NCBI RefSeq assembly: GCF_024639375.1
Contig: NZ_JAHEIM010000009.1
Span: forward strand, 17,392-81,391
Direction: 5' to 3'
Length of the DNA: 64,000 nt
DNA from: Rhodoluna sp.
GTDB taxonomy: Bacteria; Actinomycetota; Actinomycetes; Actinomycetales; Microbacteriaceae
Notes under the pieces: model-generated
The model's input: only the letters and a program-made list of their open reading frames with translations
Told to the model about the DNA's origin: nothing
The model's database searches: none
Part shown: positions 8,509 through 18,528 of the stretch, piece after piece
Position numbering within the stretch: position 1 is the stretch's first letter
How the letters are laid out: each line of letters opens with the position of its first letter
Made by a program: the position numbers and the translations under genes

Positions 8509-9618
8509 ATGAAACTTGAAGCAGTCGAACTTATCCGACTCAATGTTCCACTCAAATCAGCATTCCGCACATCATTCTCTTCGGTAAGCATGCACGAAGT
8601 TTTTTGGGCTCACGTTATTACCGACCAGGGTGAAGGTTGGGCCGAGTGTGGTGCGAACGATCGCCCAGACTATTCGAGTGAATATCACACCGCCGCCATG
8701 GACGTTATCAAGCAGTTCATTTTGCCTGACCTCTTTGCCATGGGTGATGACCTAACTGCCGAAAAAGTTGCACCGGCAGTGCATTGGATGAAAGGCCACC
8801 GCATGGCCAAAGCGGCCATCGAGACGTCCTTACTAGACGCGCAACTGCGTCACCAAGGAATCTCTTTCGCAAAGTATTTTGGTGCTGTGAAGGATCGTGT
8901 TCCAGCTGGAGTTTCGGTTGGCATCATGGATTCATTGGGCGAACTTATGCGATACGTTGATGGCTACTTGAACGAGGGTTACCTTCGCATCAAACTCAAA
9001 ATCGAACCAGGCTGGGATTACGAACCGGTCAAGCTAGTTCGTGAAACATACGGTGATGATTTGCTGCTTCAGGTCGATGCGAACACCGCTTATACCCGTG
9101 ATGATTTCGACCTGCTAAAGAGACTCGATGAATTCAACCTGTTGCTCATCGAGCAGCCAATCTTTGAAGAGGATCTATTAGGTCACGCAAAGCTGGCGCA
9201 ATACATTGAGACTCCGGTTTGTCTTGACGAAACAATCATTTCGGCCGACATCGCGCGAGACGCCATTGAATTGGGCGCAGCCGAAATCATCAACATCAAA
9301 CCTTCGCGCGTTGGCGGATACCTTGAATCAATGAAAATTCATGACGTCGCTGTGGCCAACAACATTCCGGTTTGGTGTGGCGGAATGTTGGAGACCGGAA
9401 TTGGCCGAGCTGCAAACCTTGCCCTTGCTGCCATGCCTGGTTTCACTTTGCCAGGCGATACCTCGGCATCATCACGTTATTTCGAAACCGATCTCACCGA
9501 ACCTTTTGTTTTGGTGGATGGGCACGTGTCAGTTCCCACTGCACCCGGAATCGGCGTTGATCCAATCCCTGAAATCGTTGAAAGATTCACAGTTTCTCGA
9601 GAGTGGATTAAGCGCTAG
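8509..9618 (+). CDS. Enolase-superfamily protein, N-acylamino acid racemase / o-succinylbenzoate synthase type
   Basis: MLE-subgroup catalytic residues: RIKLKIEPG (KxK), LQVDANTAY, LLIEQPI, VCLDETI, INIKPSRVGG. Confidence 0.88.
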   Translation: MKLEAVELIRLNVPLKSAFRTSFSSVSMHEVFWAHVITDQGEGWAECGANDRPDYSSEYHTAAMDVIKQFILPDLFAMGDDLTAEKVAPAVHWMKGHRMAKAAIETSLLDAQLRHQGISFAKYFGAVKDRVPAGVSVGIMDSLGELMRYVDGYLNEGYLRIKLKIEPGWDYEPVKLVRETYGDDLLLQVDANTAYTRDDFDLLKRLDEFNLLLIEQPIFEEDLLGHAKLAQYIETPVCLDETIISADIARDAIELGAAEIINIKPSRVGGYLESMKIHDVAVANNIPVWCGGMLETGIGRAANLALAAMPGFTLPGDTSASSRYFETDLTEPFVLVDGHVSVPTAPGIGVDPIPEIVERFTVSREWIKR

Positions 9619-9644
9619 AAGGTATCCGGGGCCATTTTTGGCCT

Positions 9645-9674
9645 TTGACAGATGCAAAACGCCAGGCGTATTCT
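9645..9674 (+). promoter_or_regulatory. Candidate housekeeping-sigma promoter upstream of the DUF3145 gene
   Basis: TTGACA (9645-9650), 18-bp spacer, TATTCT (9669-9674). Confidence 0.5.
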
Positions 9675-9733
9675 TTATGGGCGCCGCGAACACAGGACAT
9701 TGGGGAAGATGCACCTAGGTTCGAGAGGCGAGT

Positions 9734-10237
9734 ATGACATCGATTACCGCCCACGGCATGGTTTTTATCCACAGTGCCCCTAGGGCCTTAATGGCACATC
9801 TTGAATGGTCTATTGCAAGTGTGCTCGATACCGAAGTACGCCTGCAGTGGGCCGATCAGCCCATAGCTCCCAAGAGTGCCCGCACTGAATTTCTCTGGTC
9901 TGGTCACGAGACCGCTGGCGTTGAATTGGCAGCCATTTTGGCCAGCTGGCAAAAGGTTCGGTTTGAGGTAAATCAACAGTCCAGTGAGGCCCAGGAGGGC
10001 TCTAGATGGGTCTATACACCTAGTTTGGGCATGTTCTATTCACCAGTAGATTCAGCGGGCAATATTCTCGCTTCCGAGCTCAGAATCAGATCGGCCATCG
10101 ATGCTGCCGGCACAAATCTGCTTGATCTGCAACGAGGTCTGCGAGCTGTTTTGGGGCAGGCTTGGGATGACGAATTGGAAGGCTACCGTAAGGCAGAGTT
10201 GGAAAAGCCGCAGGTTGAATTGCGTCGAATTAGCTGA
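9734..10237 (+). CDS. DUF3145 family protein
   Basis: MTSITAHGMVFIHSAPRALMAHLEWSIASVLDTEVRLQW; typical actinobacterial protein next to FAS-II genes. Confidence 0.85.
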   Translation: MTSITAHGMVFIHSAPRALMAHLEWSIASVLDTEVRLQWADQPIAPKSARTEFLWSGHETAGVELAAILASWQKVRFEVNQQSSEAQEGSRWVYTPSLGMFYSPVDSAGNILASELRIRSAIDAAGTNLLDLQRGLRAVLGQAWDDELEGYRKAELEKPQVELRRIS

Positions 10238-10248
10238 TCAGCGACCGT

Positions 10249-11490
10249 TTAGCCCTGATAGCTGCGGAATGCGATTACCGCGTTGTGCCCACCAAAACCA
10301 AAAGAAGTGCTGATTGCCAAGATTGGACCATCAGGAAGCTTGCGAGGGCTAGTCACCACGTCGAGAGGAATCTCTGGGTCTTGCTCATCCAGGTTGATAG
10401 TTGGGGGAGCAGTGCGTTCGTGCAAGGCCAAGATGGTGAAAATTGACTCAATCGCACCAGCGCCACCTAGAAGGTGACCGGTTGATGCTTTGGTTGCCGA
10501 AACCGCAATGTTGCCCAGGTGGTCACCAAACACGCGCTTTAGTGCGGTGTACTCGGCGATGTCACCAACCGGGGTGCTGGTTGCGTGAGCGTTGATGTGT
10601 GCAACATCTTCAGGCTGTGCGTTGGCCTGCTTTAGCGCAGCGACAACAGCGCGAGCTGCGCCTGAACCCTCAGGGTCTGGGGCAGTGATGTGGTAGGCAT
10701 CCGAAGTAACAGCGCCACCAACTAGTTCGGCATAAATCTTTGCGCCACGAGCCTTGGCGTGGGCTTCGGTTTCAAGAACGATGGCGCCGCCACCTTCACC
10801 CATCACGAAACCATCGCGGTTGACGTCGTATGGGCGTGAAGCTTTGGCTGGATCTTCGTTGCGGCGTGAAAGTGCATGCATTGACGCGAAAGCTGCGATT
10901 GGCAGTGGGTGAATTGCAGCTTCACAACCACCAGCAACAACAACATCAACTTCGCCAGATAGCAGGCGGTTCAATGCGTTTGCGATTGCCTCGGTGCTGG
11001 ACGCGCAAGCAGAAACTGAGGTGCGCACACCGCCGCGAGCCGCGATGTCCATGCCGATTGCTGCAGCCGGGCCATTTGGCATCAGCATTGGCACGGTCAT
11101 AGGCAAGACGCGGCGAGGGCCACGCTCTTTTAGAGTGTCGAAGGCATCCAACAAAGTCCACACGCCACCGATGCCGGTAGCAAATTCAACCGCGAGGCGC
11201 TCAGGCTCAACTGCAGGAGTACCTGCGTCGGCCCAAGCCTCGCGTGCTGCGATCAATGCAAACTGGCTTGATGGGTCGAGGCGCTTGACCTCTTGCGGGG
11301 TAAGAATTTCGGCTGCCGGAACCTTTGCTTGACCAGCAAAAGTGACAGGAATTTCGTACTGCGCTACCCAAGCTTGCTCAAGAGTCGAGATACCCGATTC
11401 TCCAGCAAGCAATGCATTCCAGGTTGATCGCGCGTCGCCACCGAGTGGCGTGGTTGCGCCAATACCAGTGACAACAATTTTTGTAGACAA
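10249..11490 (-). CDS. fabF: 3-oxoacyl-ACP synthase II
   Basis: VVTGIGATTPLGGDARSTWNALLAGESGI, SACASSTEAI, NAHATSTPVGDIAEY. Confidence 0.95.
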   Translation of the reverse strand: MSTKIVVTGIGATTPLGGDARSTWNALLAGESGISTLEQAWVAQYEIPVTFAGQAKVPAAEILTPQEVKRLDPSSQFALIAAREAWADAGTPAVEPERLAVEFATGIGGVWTLLDAFDTLKERGPRRVLPMTVPMLMPNGPAAAIGMDIAARGGVRTSVSACASSTEAIANALNRLLSGEVDVVVAGGCEAAIHPLPIAAFASMHALSRRNEDPAKASRPYDVNRDGFVMGEGGGAIVLETEAHAKARGAKIYAELVGGAVTSDAYHITAPDPEGSGAARAVVAALKQANAQPEDVAHINAHATSTPVGDIAEYTALKRVFGDHLGNIAVSATKASTGHLLGGAGAIESIFTILALHERTAPPTINLDEQDPEIPLDVVTSPRKLPDGPILAISTSFGFGGHNAVIAFRSYQG

Positions 11491-11511
11491 TTTGTTTAGC
11501 CTCGGCCTAAA

Positions 11512-11757
11512 TTACTGAGCGTTGGTAATGAAGTTAACCGCATCAGCAACTGTGATTAGGTTCTTAACTTCTTCGTCTGGAATCTTTACGCCGAACTTGT
11601 CTTCTGCGTTTACAACGATTGTCATCATTGAAATTGAGTCAATGTCTAGGTCGTCAGTGAATGACTTCTCTAGCTGAACGGCTTCGGTAGCAATACCGGT
11701 CTCGTCGTTAACGATCTCTGCTAGACCTGCAAGAACTTCGTTCTGTGAAAGTGCCAT
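11512..11757 (-). CDS. acpP: Acyl carrier protein
   Basis: FTDDLDIDSISMMTIVVNAEDKFGVKIPDEEV with phosphopantetheine Ser. Confidence 0.95.
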   Translation of the reverse strand: MALSQNEVLAGLAEIVNDETGIATEAVQLEKSFTDDLDIDSISMMTIVVNAEDKFGVKIPDEEVKNLITVADAVNFITNAQ

Positions 11758-11795
11758 TGATTTCTCCTTTAGGGGTTATTTGACCGTGGTTAAGT

Positions 11796-12800
11796 TTAGG
11801 GCAGTACTACTACTTGAGCGCCGAAGGCAAGACCCGCGCCGAAGCCGATTTCTAGGGCCAAACCGCCAGATTTGACCTCGCCAGATTCAAGCAGGGCATG
11901 CATGGCAAGGGGAATGCTTGCTGCGGATGTGTTGCCGGTGTAGACGATGTCTCGTGCAATCACAACGTGCTCTGGAACCTCAAGCTGCTTGGCAAGTTCG
12001 TCAATAATGCGGATGTTTGCCTGGTGGGTGACTAGGGCGGCGAGGTCTTCAACTTTGATGCCAGCAACTTCAAGTGCCTGGCGAGCAACCTTAACCATTT
12101 CCCAAACGGCCCACTTGAAAACGGTTAGGCCTTCTTGGCGAAGGGTTGGCCAGTTTGCAGTTCCGTCACGAAGTTCCAACAAGGATGCGCTCATGCCAAC
12201 GGCATCCCAGTGTGAGCCATCCGAGCCCCAAACGGTTGGGCTAATGCCTGGAGTGTCTGATGGGCCAACAATTGCCGCGCCTGCGCCGTCGCCAAGCAAG
12301 AATGAAATTGTGCGATCGGTTGGGTCAATGAAGTCAGAAAGCTTTTCGCCACCGATTACCAAAACATATTTAGCTACACCAGATCGAACTAGAGCATCTG
12401 CCTGCGCAATGCCATAGCAATAGCCGGCACATGCTGCAGAAATGTCGAATGCTGGGGCAGGGTTGGCACCAATCTTGTCTGCCAATAGAGCGGCTGCGGA
12501 TGGAGTTTGGTGCGGGTGGGTAATGGTCGAGAAAATTACTGCACCGATTTCAGACGCCTGAATTCCGGCTTTGGCAATTGCTTCGTTCGAAGCTGATACT
12601 GCCATGTCCATAAGGCTCAAGTCTTTGCTCGCGCGTTTGCGAGTGATGATTCCGGTGCGCTGGCGAATCCATTCGTCGCTTGAATCGATTGGGCCGGCAA
12701 TGTCGTCATTGGTGACGGTGAGATCGCCACGAGTTGCACCTAGTGAATAGATGCGTGAGTACTTGACGGTCTCGTACTGATTTAGCGTCGGCTGCGACAT
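11796..12800 (-). CDS. fabH: 3-oxoacyl-ACP synthase III
   Basis: DEWIRQRTGI, DISAACAGYCYGI (active Cys), VTHQANIRIID, GNTSAASIPLA. Confidence 0.95.
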   Translation of the reverse strand: MSQPTLNQYETVKYSRIYSLGATRGDLTVTNDDIAGPIDSSDEWIRQRTGIITRKRASKDLSLMDMAVSASNEAIAKAGIQASEIGAVIFSTITHPHQTPSAAALLADKIGANPAPAFDISAACAGYCYGIAQADALVRSGVAKYVLVIGGEKLSDFIDPTDRTISFLLGDGAGAAIVGPSDTPGISPTVWGSDGSHWDAVGMSASLLELRDGTANWPTLRQEGLTVFKWAVWEMVKVARQALEVAGIKVEDLAALVTHQANIRIIDELAKQLEVPEHVVIARDIVYTGNTSAASIPLAMHALLESGEVKSGGLALEIGFGAGLAFGAQVVVLP

Positions 12801-12845
12801 TGATCCTCGGTTCTTGTTCTATTCACCAATTTACTTGGCGAAACC

Positions 12846-13772
12846 TTAGCTGTGGTTGTTGATTAGTAACAATGCTTGTTCGATATTTTCTGGAGTTTTA
12901 ACTGCCAAGGTCTCAATTCCTGGCATAGAGCGCTTGGCAAGGCCAACCAGGGTTCCAGCCGGAGCCACCTCAATTAGGGCAGTGACGCCCGCCTCGACCA
13001 TTGCTTGCATGCACAAATCCCAGCGAACCGGGCTCGACACCTGATTCACCAGCAGGTCAACAAACTCAGTTCCGCTAGCAACCTCGCGGCCGCCGTTGTT
13101 GCTCCAAATCTTGATTGCCGGGTCGTTCACTGGCACGCCGTTGGCGTAAGTGCGAAGTGACTCAACGGCTGGCTTCATAAAGCGAGTGTGAAAAGCACCA
13201 GCCACCTGCAGAGGAATAACACGGGTGCCGGCAAGTGGCTCAGCTTGCAGTGCCGCGATCGCTTCTGCGCTGCCAGCAGCAACAAGCTGTCCACCACCGT
13301 TGTAGTTGGCAGGTTCCAAATCGAGTGATTTCAACTTTGATTCAACCTCGGATTGGTCGCCGCCCAAAATCGCTGCCATGCTCGTTGTTTCTAGTGCAGC
13401 AGCCTTGGCCATTTCGCGACCGCGTTCGGCAACAAACTTGATGCCTTCTTCTTCGGTGAAAATTCCTGAAATAACCGCTGCAGTGATTTCACCAACCGAG
13501 TGTCCAGAGACACCGGCAATGCCTGCGGATTTTGCACCGGCGTTTTCGAATAGGGCAGCAACGGTTGCAACACCGGCTCCAACGATTAGTGGCTGAGCGA
13601 TGGCGGTGTCACGAATTGTATCGGCATCACTTGTTGTGCCGTGGGCAATCAAATCAATGCCACTTGCCGCTTGCATTCTTTCGATTGAACTTTTGAAGTT
13701 AGGCAATTCGAGCCAGGGAGCCAGAAAGCCTGGTGCTTGCGCACCCTGACCTGGGCAGACGATAACAATCAT
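12846..13772 (-). CDS. fabD: ACP S-malonyltransferase
   Basis: VCPGQGAQAPGFL, GVSGHSVGEITAA, GAFHTRFM. Confidence 0.93.
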   Translation of the reverse strand: MIVIVCPGQGAQAPGFLAPWLELPNFKSSIERMQAASGIDLIAHGTTSDADTIRDTAIAQPLIVGAGVATVAALFENAGAKSAGIAGVSGHSVGEITAAVISGIFTEEEGIKFVAERGREMAKAAALETTSMAAILGGDQSEVESKLKSLDLEPANYNGGGQLVAAGSAEAIAALQAEPLAGTRVIPLQVAGAFHTRFMKPAVESLRTYANGVPVNDPAIKIWSNNGGREVASGTEFVDLLVNQVSSPVRWDLCMQAMVEAGVTALIEVAPAGTLVGLAKRSMPGIETLAVKTPENIEQALLLINNHS

Positions 13773-13781
13773 TAGATTTCC

Positions 13782-14975
13782 TTACCTTTTTCGCTTCGAA
13801 TCATTTTCACTCATTGCGCCGAGAACCATGGAAACCTGCAGCACAAATGCTTCGCGAGGGCCACTCGCATCCCAGCCAATAATTTCGCTGATTCGCTTTA
13901 GGCGGTAGCGAACAGTGTTTGGGTGCACAAATAATTCGCGAGCAGTCGCTTCTAGAGAACGGCCGGTTTCAAGATAGTGAACCAATGTCTCAAGCAGTTC
14001 TGCCGAGTTCGTTAATAGTGGGCGGTAGATGCGCTCAATCAGAGTCGCTTTCGCAAGCATGTCACCGGCCAAGGCTCGTTCGGCTAACAAGTCATCCGCG
14101 GCAATTCTTCGCGGTGCTTTATTCCAAGCTTTTACAACGGCAAATCCTGCAAGTGCCGCCTTTGCTGATTTATGCGCTTCGGCGATGGTCGCCACTTCGG
14201 GGCCGATCACGACCGCACCATTTCCAAAATGCGAATCCAGAGCTTCGGTTAGCTTTGCAAATGTTTGAGTCTTGGCATCCTGGTTTGGGTCAATTCGACC
14301 GATTACAACAATCAGGCGATTGCCGTGCACGCCAATGAGAACGTCGGCATTGTTTTTGCGTGCGATTCGGCGCAACGCATCTTGGTCGACTGGTTCTGCA
14401 GCAGTGCCGACCAACGCGCAAACTGCGCCTTGCGCGCGCCAGCCAAGCGCAGCAATTCGTGAGGCAAGTTCTTCATCGCTCTCGCCGCTCAAAATTGAAT
14501 CGACTACCAGTGCTTCTAGTCGAGCATCCCAGAGGCCACGAGCCTCAGCAGCACGTGCATAAACATCGGCGGCTGAGAAGGCAATTTCGCGTGAGTAAAG
14601 CAACACCGCTTCGCGCAATGATTCGTCTTCGCGCACAACGGTTTCTTCAACTACCTGAACCACTACACGAATCAACTGCAACGTTTCTTGCAATGAAATT
14701 GAACGCAGCAATTCTCTTGGGGCAGTGCTAAACACATCCGCGGCAACCCAAGGTTGTGACTTCGGATCTTTATACCAAGCTAAAAACGAAGTGATGCCAG
14801 CTTGGGCGACTAAGCCAACCGATGCTCTGCGCGAGGCAGGCATGTCGCGATACCAAGGAAGCAAGTCATCTAGGCGCTTTAGCGTGGTGGTTGCTAAGTC
14901 GCCAGAGATCGACTTAAGCCAGTCGATCGTTGCCTGCTTAGTTTTCGCCACCGGTCGATCCAGAGGTTCCAGCAT
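13782..14975 (-). CDS. fasR: PucR/CdaR-type helix-turn-helix regulator, probable fatty-acid synthesis regulator FasR
   Basis: C-terminal [39 protein letters not shown]; sits upstream of fabD. An internal GTG at 14951 is an alternative start. Confidence 0.8.
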   Translation of the reverse strand: MLEPLDRPVAKTKQATIDWLKSISGDLATTTLKRLDDLLPWYRDMPASRRASVGLVAQAGITSFLAWYKDPKSQPWVAADVFSTAPRELLRSISLQETLQLIRVVVQVVEETVVREDESLREAVLLYSREIAFSAADVYARAAEARGLWDARLEALVVDSILSGESDEELASRIAALGWRAQGAVCALVGTAAEPVDQDALRRIARKNNADVLIGVHGNRLIVVIGRIDPNQDAKTQTFAKLTEALDSHFGNGAVVIGPEVATIAEAHKSAKAALAGFAVVKAWNKAPRRIAADDLLAERALAGDMLAKATLIERIYRPLLTNSAELLETLVHYLETGRSLEATARELFVHPNTVRYRLKRISEIIGWDASGPREAFVLQVSMVLGAMSENDSKRKR

Positions 14976-17670
14976 TCACGTCGTGCAAGCGATAGCGGTC
15001 GATTGCAATCTGGGGAACACTCGGGTCAATTTCACCGCGTTCAACAAGTTGCTCAAGAACGCGCACCGCGATTGAAGGACCATCGATCTTGAAGAAACGA
15101 CGTGCAGCTGCGCGAGTGTCAGAGAAACCAAAACCATCGGCACCCAAAGTTGCATAGTCGCCTGGAACCCATGGTCGAATCTGATCTTGCACTGCATGCA
15201 TAAAGTCGCTCACGCCAAGAACCGGGCCAGCAGCGTTTTGCAATTTGCTAGTCAAGTAAGCAGGTGCAATCTCGTGGTTAGGGTTCAAGAACTTCGCCTC
15301 ATCGCGGGCTAGGCCATCGCGACGAAGTTCAGTCCATGAAGTTACCGACCAAATGTCAGCCGATACACCCCAGTCGTTTTGCAAAAGTGATTGCGCTTCG
15401 TAAGCCCACGGCAACGCAACACCAGAAGCAAGAATCTGCGCCTTGCGACCTTCACTGTGGTTTTCAGAAACACGGTGAATACCGCGGATGATTCCGTCGA
15501 CGTCAACGCCCTCTGGTTCAGCAGGCTGAACGTAAGGCTCGTTGTAAACGGTTAGGTAGAACACGACGTTTGGATCTGGGTGCTGACCGCCATACATGCG
15601 TTCAATACCGTGACGCATAATGTGTGCAATTTCGTATCCGTAGGCCGGGTCATAGCTGATGACACCAGTGTTGGTTGAGGCCAACAAAGGTGAGTGACCA
15701 TCGGCGTGCTGCAAGCCTTCACCGGTAAGTGTGGTGCGACCTGCAGTAGCGCCAATCATGAAGCCGCGAGATAGCTGGTCAGTTGCAGCCCAAATTGAGT
15801 CGGCTGTGCGCTGGAAACCAAACATTGAATAGAAGACGTAAACCGGAATCATTGCCTGACCCTGGGTTGCGTAGCTGGTTGCTGCTGCGGTGAAGCCAGC
15901 AATTGATCCGGCTTCGTTGATGCCAGTGTGCAGAATCTGACCCGAAACACTTTCTTTGTATGCCAATAGCAATTCGCGGTCTACCGAGATGTAGTGCTGA
16001 CCATTCGGGTTGTAAATCTTTGCAGTAGGGAAGAATGCATCCATACCGAAGGTGCGAGCTTCATCAGGAATGATCGGAACAATTCGCTCACCAAATTCAG
16101 GTGCACGCAAAAGGTCTTTTAGCAAACGCACGAATGCCATGGTGGTTGCAATTTCCTGAGTACCCGATCCCTTTTTGGCAATCGCGTATGCATCAGTTTC
16201 TGGCAACTTGAAATCAACATATTTGCTGCGACGCTCTGGAAGGTATCCGCCAAGTTCGCGACGACGTTCGTGCATGTACTGAATCTCTGGAGCATCCTGA
16301 CCCGGGTGGAAGTAAGGAGGCTGGTAAGGGTTCTCTTCGAGCTGAGCATCGCTAATTGGAATCTTTAGCTCGTCGCGGAATCCCTTTAGGTTCTCGAGGG
16401 TTAACTTCTTCATCTGGTGGGTAGCGTTGCGACCCTCAAATGACTTGCCCAGGGTGAAGCCCTTAATAGTCTTCGCCAAAATTACAGTTGGCTGGCCCTT
16501 GTGCTCAAGAGCTGACTTATAGGCTGCGTAAACCTTGCGGTAATCGTGACCACCGCGCTTTAGGCCCCACACTTCATCGTCGGTCATGTGTTCAACGAGT
16601 TTCAGTGTGCGAGGGTCGCGGCCAAAGAAGTTTTCGCGCACGAATGCGCCATCTTCGGTCTTGTAAGTCTGGTAGTCGCCATCCGGAGTCTTGTTCATCA
16701 AGTCGACCAAAGCGCCTTCGGTGTCGTTGGCAAGAAGTGAATCCCACTCGCGACCCCAAACAACCTTGATTACATTCCAACCGGCACCGCGGAAGAACGA
16801 TTCAAGTTCTTGGATGATCTTGCCGTTGCCTCGAACAGGGCCATCAAGACGCTGCAAGTTACAGTTCACAACGAAGGTGAGGTTGTCTAGGTTGTCGTTG
16901 GCTGCAAGTTGCAATGCACCGCGTGATTCAACTTCGTCTAGTTCGCCGTCGCCGAGGTAGGCCCAAACGTGTTGTTCGGCGGTGTCTTTGAAACCACGGC
17001 CGGCAAGGTAGCGGTTGAACTGCGCTTGATAAATAGCGTTGATTGGGCCAATACCCATCGAAACTGTTGGGAACTGCCAGAAGTCTGGCATCAATCGCGG
17101 GTGTGGGTAAGAAGACAAACCGCCACCGGCGTGTGACTTCTCCTGGCGGAAACCATCAAGTTGGTTTGCGCTCAGACGACCTTCAAGAAAGGCGCGAGCA
17201 TATGGGCCAGGTGAAGCGTGTCCCTGAATGAAAATCTGGTCGCCACCGGATGGGTGGTTCTGACCCTTGAAGAAGTGGTTAAAACCAACTTCGTATAGCG
17301 AAGCCGATGACGCAAATGTAGAGATGTGTCCACCAACGCCAACGCCTGGTCGCTGAGCTCGGTGCACAAGCATTGCAGCATTCCAGCGCATCCATGCGCG
17401 GTAAGTTCGTTCGATTTTTTCGTCACCGGGAAACTCGGCCTCGTTTTCGGGCGCAATGGTGTTGATGTAGTCGGTGGTTGGAACGATCGGAACGTTCAGC
17501 TGTAGTTCGTGTGAGCGACGAAGAAGATTAAGCATGATCTCGCGGGCTCGACCGCGGCCGTGCACTCGTGCTACCGCATCGAGTGATTCAAGCCATTCGC
17601 TTGTTTCTTGTGGATCAAGGTCAGGGGTGTTGACCGCGTATGCATCGTTGTTGTTTATGGACACCGACAT
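14938..17670 (-). CDS. aceE: Pyruvate dehydrogenase E1 component, homodimeric type
   Basis: 910 aa; [72 protein letters not shown]. Confidence 0.96.
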   Translation of the reverse strand: MSVSINNNDAYAVNTPDLDPQETSEWLESLDAVARVHGRGRAREIMLNLLRRSHELQLNVPIVPTTDYINTIAPENEAEFPGDEKIERTYRAWMRWNAAMLVHRAQRPGVGVGGHISTFASSASLYEVGFNHFFKGQNHPSGGDQIFIQGHASPGPYARAFLEGRLSANQLDGFRQEKSHAGGGLSSYPHPRLMPDFWQFPTVSMGIGPINAIYQAQFNRYLAGRGFKDTAEQHVWAYLGDGELDEVESRGALQLAANDNLDNLTFVVNCNLQRLDGPVRGNGKIIQELESFFRGAGWNVIKVVWGREWDSLLANDTEGALVDLMNKTPDGDYQTYKTEDGAFVRENFFGRDPRTLKLVEHMTDDEVWGLKRGGHDYRKVYAAYKSALEHKGQPTVILAKTIKGFTLGKSFEGRNATHQMKKLTLENLKGFRDELKIPISDAQLEENPYQPPYFHPGQDAPEIQYMHERRRELGGYLPERRSKYVDFKLPETDAYAIAKKGSGTQEIATTMAFVRLLKDLLRAPEFGERIVPIIPDEARTFGMDAFFPTAKIYNPNGQHYISVDRELLLAYKESVSGQILHTGINEAGSIAGFTAAATSYATQGQAMIPVYVFYSMFGFQRTADSIWAATDQLSRGFMIGATAGRTTLTGEGLQHADGHSPLLASTNTGVISYDPAYGYEIAHIMRHGIERMYGGQHPDPNVVFYLTVYNEPYVQPAEPEGVDVDGIIRGIHRVSENHSEGRKAQILASGVALPWAYEAQSLLQNDWGVSADIWSVTSWTELRRDGLARDEAKFLNPNHEIAPAYLTSKLQNAAGPVLGVSDFMHAVQDQIRPWVPGDYATLGADGFGFSDTRAAARRFFKIDGPSIAVRVLEQLVERGEIDPSVPQIAIDRYRLHDVNAGTSGSTGGEN

Positions 17671-17829
17671 TCCCTTTCGTGGGGGATAGACAAAGAATTC
17701 CGATTAGCTTTGGTAAAGCCTCATAAGAGTTTAGAACGACTCGGGGCTTGCTTAGAACAAAGGGAAGCATATGTATGTGCTGCTAGTTTGTAACCAGACC
17801 AGCCCATCTTTCAGCAACGGAGACAGTAA

Positions 17830-18309
17830 ATGACCCTAATCATTGGCGACGAAGCCCCTAATTTCGAACTGATCAACCAATTCGGCGAAACCGTAAAACT
17901 TTCAGATTTCCGCGATCAAAAACCCGTTGTCTTGGTCTTCTATCCGCTATCTTTCTCAGGCATCTGCACCGGTGAACTTTGCGAAATCCGCGACAACTTC
18001 GCCAAGTTCGACAACGAGAATGTTGAACTGCTTGCTATCTCAGTGGACTCAAAATTTGTTCAGAAGAAGTTCGCTGATGAAGAGGGCTACAAATTTTCCG
18101 TTCTTTCAGATTTCTGGCCTCACGGTGCCGTTGCTAAGGCTTACGGGGTCTTTCTAGAAGAATCTGGAATCGCTAATCGAGCTACCTTTGTAATCAACAT
18201 CGAAGGCATTTTGACTGCTAAATTCGTGACCGCACCTGGCCAAGCTCGCTCTCAGGATGAGTACGACCGCGCATTGGCTTCGTTGCAAGTTGGCGTTAAC
18301 CGCGATTGA
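17830..18309 (+). CDS. Peroxiredoxin (AhpE-like)
   Basis: VLVFYPLSFSGICTGELCEIRDN; 159 aa. Confidence 0.88.
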   Translation: MTLIIGDEAPNFELINQFGETVKLSDFRDQKPVVLVFYPLSFSGICTGELCEIRDNFAKFDNENVELLAISVDSKFVQKKFADEEGYKFSVLSDFWPHGAVAKAYGVFLEESGIANRATFVINIEGILTAKFVTAPGQARSQDEYDRALASLQVGVNRD

Positions 18310-18353
18310 TGCGGTAGGCTCTTCGAGTTGCAGTTCACTGCAACCTCGAAAGA

Positions 18354-18426
18354 GGGCCTTTAGCTCAGCTGGTAGAGCGCCACGCTTACACCGTGGATGT
18401 CATCGGTTCGATCCCGGTAGGGCCCA
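18354..18426 (+). tRNA. tRNA-Val (anticodon TAC)
   Basis: Cloverleaf: acceptor gggcctt/agggccc, D-arm tagctcagctggtagagc, anticodon loop cttacac, T-arm ggttcgatccc. Confidence 0.96.
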
Positions 18427-18435
18427 CAACTAGAG

Positions 18436-18463
18436 AAACCCCAGGTCAATTGGCCTGGGGTTT
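18436..18463 (+). terminator. Terminator downstream of tRNA-Val
   Basis: aaaccccagg-tcaattgg-cctggggttt, perfect 10-bp stem, then gctttt. Confidence 0.7.
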
Positions 18464-18528
18464 GCTTTTGCCCTAACCAGCCCCGTTGCCTTCCCGAATA
18501 AGAATTTGGGCCACATTAGAATTTGGCT

